45,046 nt of DNA from an uncultured Actinomycetes bacterium (GTDB lineage: Bacteria > Actinomycetota > Acidimicrobiia > Acidimicrobiales > RAAP-2), in the NCBI GenBank assembly GCA_903885505.1, contig CAISIU010000018.1, positions 1 through 45,046 on the forward strand, in the 5' to 3' direction. This document shows, in pieces, positions 41,528 to 45,046 of the stretch (position 1 is its first letter; each line of letters starts with the position of its first letter). Position numbers and translations under genes: made by a program. The notes beneath the pieces were generated by a model that saw nothing but the letters and a program-made list of their open reading frames with translations, made no database searches and was not told the DNA's origin.

Positions 41528-42307
41528 ATGAGTAACTCACCTGTTGACAGCGGCGACATTCGCCGGCGACGTCAACGCATGTCGGGTGAGGAATACCGTG
41601 ACCTGCTGCTCGCCGAGGGTCAAAAAATCCTGATTGACGAGGGATTATCTCTCGGCGCTGACCGAGTGACTTTCAAGCGAGTTTTCGATCGCATTAAGAC
41701 CCGCGGCCTCACCATTACGAACGCTTCGATCATTGGTCGCGTCTGGGAGAACCAAGACGCGTATCAACGTGAGCTCATTTTGGAAGTAGCCCGACACGAC
41801 TTCATGGGCGAGTTCCCCGTGACCTTGGCGGCGCTGGCCGACGCGATGTCCACGAAAGACACGTCGAGCGAGTCGGCTCGATGGGCGAGCTTCGAAAACG
41901 TCATCCGCGCCATCGCGACCGGCGCCATGACTGATGTGATGGCCTCGAAGCTCTGGCCAATTTGGGTGGGCGCCTGGACGAGGTGGCACAACAACGGTGA
42001 AGTGTGGGATGCGGAAATGCGTCTTGCGCTCTCCGAAGGAGAAGGGGCGCAGCACGCCCGCACCGTCGAGCTCTACACCTACATTTTCAGCGGACTGGGC
42101 ATTCGCCCTCGTGCTCCCCACGACATCGACGAGTGGGCCGTCGCCGTGCTGTCGCTGCTCAGTGGTTTTGCCATTCGTAGCGCCGCCGACGAGAGGGCTA
42201 GTCGCACCGTGATCACCTCCGACAGTGGTGAGTGGAACTTGCTCGGCCTGGCGATTCGTGCCCTGGCCCATGACCTCCTCGAGGTCGACCCCACCGCGAG
42301 TCTTTAA
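41528..42307 (+). CDS. TetR-like regulator, unassigned
   Basis: A 259-residue protein. Residues about 20-75 can form a three-helix DNA-binding unit (E-E-Y-R-D-L-L-L-A-E-G, V-T-F-K-R-V-F-D-R-I, then I-T-N-A-S-I-I-G-R-V-W-E-N-Q-D-A-Y), which resembles TetR but with a longer spacing than usual. The rest is helical with several Trp and no known ligand pocket. It follows era by 65 nt under its own probable leaderless promoter and converges on dinG with a 4-nt overlap. Target genes are unknown. Confidence 0.6.
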   Translation: MSNSPVDSGDIRRRRQRMSGEEYRDLLLAEGQKILIDEGLSLGADRVTFKRVFDRIKTRGLTITNASIIGRVWENQDAYQRELILEVARHDFMGEFPVTLAALADAMSTKDTSSESARWASFENVIRAIATGAMTDVMASKLWPIWVGAWTRWHNNGEVWDAEMRLALSEGEGAQHARTVELYTYIFSGLGIRPRAPHDIDEWAVAVLSLLSGFAIRSAADERASRTVITSDSGEWNLLGLAIRALAHDLLEVDPTASL

Positions 42308-44244
42308 TCCTCGAGAATTGCCTCGAGGAATTCACGAACATCTGAACCCACCCGCGTGCGACGCATCGGCGGGATGCGCTTGCGCATGACGTTGCCGTAG
42401 CGCGCTTCGGCGAGGCGAATGTCAAAGACGGCGACGACCCCGCGGTCAGTGGAGGAGCGAATGAGGCGACCAATTCCTTGAGCCAGCATCATGGTCGCTC
42501 GCGGCAGATCGACTTCCATGAACGGCGAGGTCGAACGCGAACGGCGAGCCTCGCTAATGGGGTCGCCCTGGGGGCGAAAGGGGAGGCGGTCAATCGCCAC
42601 CACGGACAGCGACTTACCGGGCACGTCGACGCCCTGCCAGAAGCTCGCGACGGCGAACAGACTGGTCGATTCGTCATGGGCAAATTGGGTCAACAACCGT
42701 CCTCGGGCCTTCTCGCCTTGCACCAGGACCGGCGTGGCGACACGAGACTTGACGGCCTCGTGGACGCGGCGCATGACCGCCGTATTGGTAAAGAGAGCCA
42801 AGGTGCGACCTTCGGCCCAGGTAATCAGTTCCACCAGGTGGTCAATGATCTGCTGCTCGGCAACGGTGTCGTTGCGATCAGCCATTTCCGGCACGTAGAG
42901 CAGGCCGTTCTCGGGATAATCAAAGGGGCTGGGCACTTGCAGCTCCGTGGTGCTGGCGGGCAAGCCGAGATCGCGCCGTAGCGAAAGGGGAATCGTCGCG
43001 CTAGTGCACACCGCCGTGACGTGATCCCATAGTTCGCCGGCCAGGCGCGGACCCACGTCGATGAGCGACACCTTGATGACGGGTTCGCGACCTTCACGTT
43101 CGACGTGCAGCAATTCACGTTCGGAGACTTTGGTGAGGCGATCGAGGTCGCCCAGGATATGCACCGCCGGACCCACCGCATTTTGGCGTTCGGTCTCGGT
43201 GAGTCGGGGGTGCACCCGCAGAGCTTCAATCAGGGGAGCGAGAGCTCGCGACGCATCCGCGACGGCGACCATTGCGCTCTCACTCAGGCCGACGTCTTGT
43301 CGCTCGTCAAGTTGACGCTCCAGGGCACTGCTCAAGCGATCGATAGCGCTCACGAGGTCACCGAGGGCATCGGGGTGGGTTTCTCGCAGGTGCGGGCGAA
43401 GCGTGGTGGCGAGGGCCCGTAGTTGCACCAGGGCAAGTGACGTGCCGAGAGCGGAAGTGAAGATGTCGAGGGCTTCGTGGGCTTCGTCGAGGATGACGAC
43501 CTCGTGGGCGGGCAACAAGGTCTGTCCGGAGGCCAGGTGCGAGGCGTAGAGGTGGGTGTTGACGATCACGATGTCCGCCTCAGCGGCGCGGTCACGAGCT
43601 TTCTCGGTAAAACACTCATGGGCCACCGGGCACGACATTCGTCCGAGGCATTCCTGCGGGGTGACCGAGACGGCCCGCCAACTACGAGGATCTACCTCGA
43701 AGGGCAACTCATCACGGTCGCCCACCTCTGAGCTTTCGCCCCAGGCCAAGATGCGGCGAACTTCGTCGACGTAGCCCTTAGGTAAATCGTCCGTCTCAAA
43801 GGACATCTGGTTGCCGTCACCCACACCGCGTGCCTTGAGGCGACAAAGGTAGTTTTGGCGCCCCTTTAAGACGGCGACCGACGCGTGAGTCCGTGCGATA
43901 ACGGCGGGGGCATCTTTGTGACCGAGTTGGTCTTGGAGGTTCTTGGTAGCGGTTGCGATGACGACGCGCGAACCCGACAGGGCGGAGGGCACGAGGTAGC
44001 CCAGGGACTTACCCACGCCGGTACCTGCTTCGATGATGAGATGTTCACCCGTGGCAATCGCGGAGGTCACCGCGCGGACCATTTCTTGCTGGCCGGGACG
44101 AGATTCGCCACCGCCGGGCAAATCTGCGGTGATGGCGGATAACAGTTCCAGTTCGTTCTCGGCCGTCACCACGACACGGCCCGGTGCCGAGAATTCGACG
44201 TCGCCGTCTAACTCGTCAGGGACGTCGGGATCGAAGCTTCGCAC
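42304..44244 (-). CDS. dinG: ATP-dependent helicase, DinG/XPD type with Fe-S cluster
   Basis: A 646-residue superfamily 2 helicase, acting 5' to 3' on DNA in this family. Walker A G-T-G-V-G-K-S is at 74-80 and the DEAH box at 253-256. Cys134, Cys199, Cys205 and Cys211 are placed as the four ligands of the Fe-S domain between them. Motifs toward the end include A-V-A-S-F-W-Q-G-V-D-V-P-G and Q-G-I-G-R-L-I-R. No N-terminal exonuclease domain is fused. Start GTG 44244 lies 6 nt after a TAGTGT box, so it is probably leaderless. Confidence 0.94.
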   Translation of the reverse strand: MRSFDPDVPDELDGDVEFSAPGRVVVTAENELELLSAITADLPGGGESRPGQQEMVRAVTSAIATGEHLIIEAGTGVGKSLGYLVPSALSGSRVVIATATKNLQDQLGHKDAPAVIARTHASVAVLKGRQNYLCRLKARGVGDGNQMSFETDDLPKGYVDEVRRILAWGESSEVGDRDELPFEVDPRSWRAVSVTPQECLGRMSCPVAHECFTEKARDRAAEADIVIVNTHLYASHLASGQTLLPAHEVVILDEAHEALDIFTSALGTSLALVQLRALATTLRPHLRETHPDALGDLVSAIDRLSSALERQLDERQDVGLSESAMVAVADASRALAPLIEALRVHPRLTETERQNAVGPAVHILGDLDRLTKVSERELLHVEREGREPVIKVSLIDVGPRLAGELWDHVTAVCTSATIPLSLRRDLGLPASTTELQVPSPFDYPENGLLYVPEMADRNDTVAEQQIIDHLVELITWAEGRTLALFTNTAVMRRVHEAVKSRVATPVLVQGEKARGRLLTQFAHDESTSLFAVASFWQGVDVPGKSLSVVAIDRLPFRPQGDPISEARRSRSTSPFMEVDLPRATMMLAQGIGRLIRSSTDRGVVAVFDIRLAEARYGNVMRKRIPPMRRTRVGSDVREFLEAILED

Positions 44245-44250
44245 GCGACG

Positions 44251-44256
44251 ACACTA
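44251..44256 (-). promoter_or_regulatory. -10 box of dinG, leaderless
   Basis: TAGTGT on the minus strand followed by 6 nt and GTG 44244. Confidence 0.45.
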
Positions 44257-44286
44257 ACGAGCCGCCGGAACGTGGCGGGACCGGAC

Positions 44287-44292
44287 TAGTTT
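44287..44292 (+). promoter_or_regulatory. -10 box of uppS, leaderless
   Basis: TAGTTT followed by TGACCC and GTG 44299. It lies 31 nt from the divergent dinG box. Confidence 0.45.
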
Positions 44293-44298
44293 TGACCC

Positions 44299-45039
44299 GT
44301 GCCTGACTCGCGTCCCCTCCCGCTGCCTAAGGATCTCGACTTGGGCCGGATGCCGACCCACGTGGCCATCGTGATGGACGGAAATGGCCGCTGGGCCCAG
44401 CGCCGCGGCCTACCGCGCACCGACGGCCACGCCGCGGGCGAAGAGGCCCTCGTCGACGTGGTCTACGGCGCCTTGGCGGCGGGCATTAAGTACGTGACCG
44501 TCTACGCCTTCTCCACCGAAAACTGGCGCCGGCCGGTCGACGAAGTGAAGTTCTTGATGAATTTCAACGAATCGCTCCTGAAGCGCCGAGCTCGCGAGCT
44601 CGGGGAAGTGGGCATTCGCATCGTGTTTTCGGGTCGTCGCGACTGGCGCGTGCCGCGCCGCGTGCTCGCCAATATGGACGATGCCGCCGAGCTCACACGT
44701 CGCAACAAGACCATGGTCCTCAATATGGCCTTTAACTACGGCGGCCGCGCCGAACTCATTGACGCCATCACTCAGTTAGTCGAAGATGGCGTGCCGGCTC
44801 GCAAGATCACCGAGAAGGCGATTCGCGAGCGTCTGTATCACCCGGAGATTCCCGACCCCGACCTCGTGATTCGCACCTCTGGTGAATATCGCACCAGCAA
44901 CTTCTTGATGTGGGAGATGGCCTACAGCGAGCTCGTCTTTACTGAGGTGTTGTGGCCGGACTTTCGACGCGAAGATCTCTACGCGGCCGTGAGTGAATAC
45001 CAAGGCCGTCGCCGCCGTTACGGGGGGCTTGACGAATGA
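44299..45039 (+). CDS. uppS: Isoprenyl (undecaprenyl) diphosphate synthase
   Basis: A 246-residue cis-prenyltransferase that makes the polyprenyl carrier for cell-wall synthesis. V-A-I-V-M-D-G-N-G-R-W-A with the catalytic Asp27, the G-H motif after it, A-F-S-T-E-N-W-R-R-P and the C-terminal R-T-S-G-E-Y-R-T-S-N-F-L segment are all conserved. Chain length of the product cannot be read. GTG 44299 fits the leaderless promoter. An ATG at 45036 overlaps the stop as ATGA, so another gene of the same operon probably begins at the window end. Confidence 0.96.
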   Translation: MPDSRPLPLPKDLDLGRMPTHVAIVMDGNGRWAQRRGLPRTDGHAAGEEALVDVVYGALAAGIKYVTVYAFSTENWRRPVDEVKFLMNFNESLLKRRARELGEVGIRIVFSGRRDWRVPRRVLANMDDAAELTRRNKTMVLNMAFNYGGRAELIDAITQLVEDGVPARKITEKAIRERLYHPEIPDPDLVIRTSGEYRTSNFLMWEMAYSELVFTEVLWPDFRREDLYAAVSEYQGRRRRYGGLDE

Positions 45040-45046
45040 CGGTGAC

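Noticed and set aside
1-45046. CRISPR arrays, rRNA genes, prophage structural genes, integrase
   Set aside because: No regularly spaced repeats, rRNA signatures, capsid or tail genes, or tyrosine/serine recombinase were seen; the only recombinase is the IS3 transposase.

Overview
The window looks like chromosome from a mid-to-high-GC actinomycete, most likely an uncultured Acidimicrobiia-type Actinomycetota. This is inference. It rests on the hrcA-dnaJ pairing without grpE/dnaK, an F420-type luciferase-like oxidoreductase, a FolP2-type DHPS homologue, a DinB/DUF664 protein of mycothiol-transferase type, actinobacterial secreted repeat proteins, and many apparently leaderless genes whose TAG-NNT-like -10 box sits 6-10 nt before the start codon. 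No rRNA or species marker is present.

Region 1 (1-15.6 kb) starts with the end of a polytopic membrane protein and an acyl-CoA dehydrogenase. A long minus-strand run (14.2 to 2.45 kb) follows: sulfatase, sulfotransferase, WbsX-like glycan protein, crotonase-fold protein, YVTN beta-propeller protein, a ~1,220-residue LPVTG surface protein, PPK2 kinase and LLM oxidoreductase. Short gaps and stop/start overlaps suggest partial co-transcription and a cell-surface/sulfated-glycan theme. A TetR regulator and a COG4705-like membrane protein form a separate minus pair.

Region 2 (15.6-20.5 kb) is accessory. A secreted protein with eight Cys-x5-Cys repeats and three Fn3-like domains lies divergently from the TetR gene, with a perfect 14-bp inverted repeat between them. 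Then come an XRE regulator/nucleotidyltransferase pair whose start codon sits in the centre of a perfect 17-bp inverted repeat, a VOC-fold protein and a VapBC-like AbrB/PIN pair. The region ends at tRNA-Ala(GGC). A partial copy of the tRNA 3' end lies 1.5 kb away on the side where tRNA-targeting elements insert, so part of this segment may be an integrated or decayed island.

Region 3 (20.6-30.4 kb) is core: leuS, a YgjP/SprT-like metallopeptidase, a PAC2 protein, an APH-fold phosphotransferase, CnoX-like thioredoxin, folP2-like, holA, rpsT and lepA.

Region 4 (30.4-34.0 kb) is an AT-richer accessory insertion: two small secreted-protein genes, one cut at its 5' end by an IS3-family element (about 31832-33059), and a small toxin-like/RHH antitoxin-like pair.

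Region 5 (34.0-45.0 kb) is core again: DinB protein, then hrcA (preceded by a CIRCE element that abuts its ATG), dnaJ, rsmE, HIT, phoH, ybeY, CNNM/CBS protein and era as one tightly overlapping operon, then a TetR-like gene, convergent dinG, and uppS divergent from dinG.
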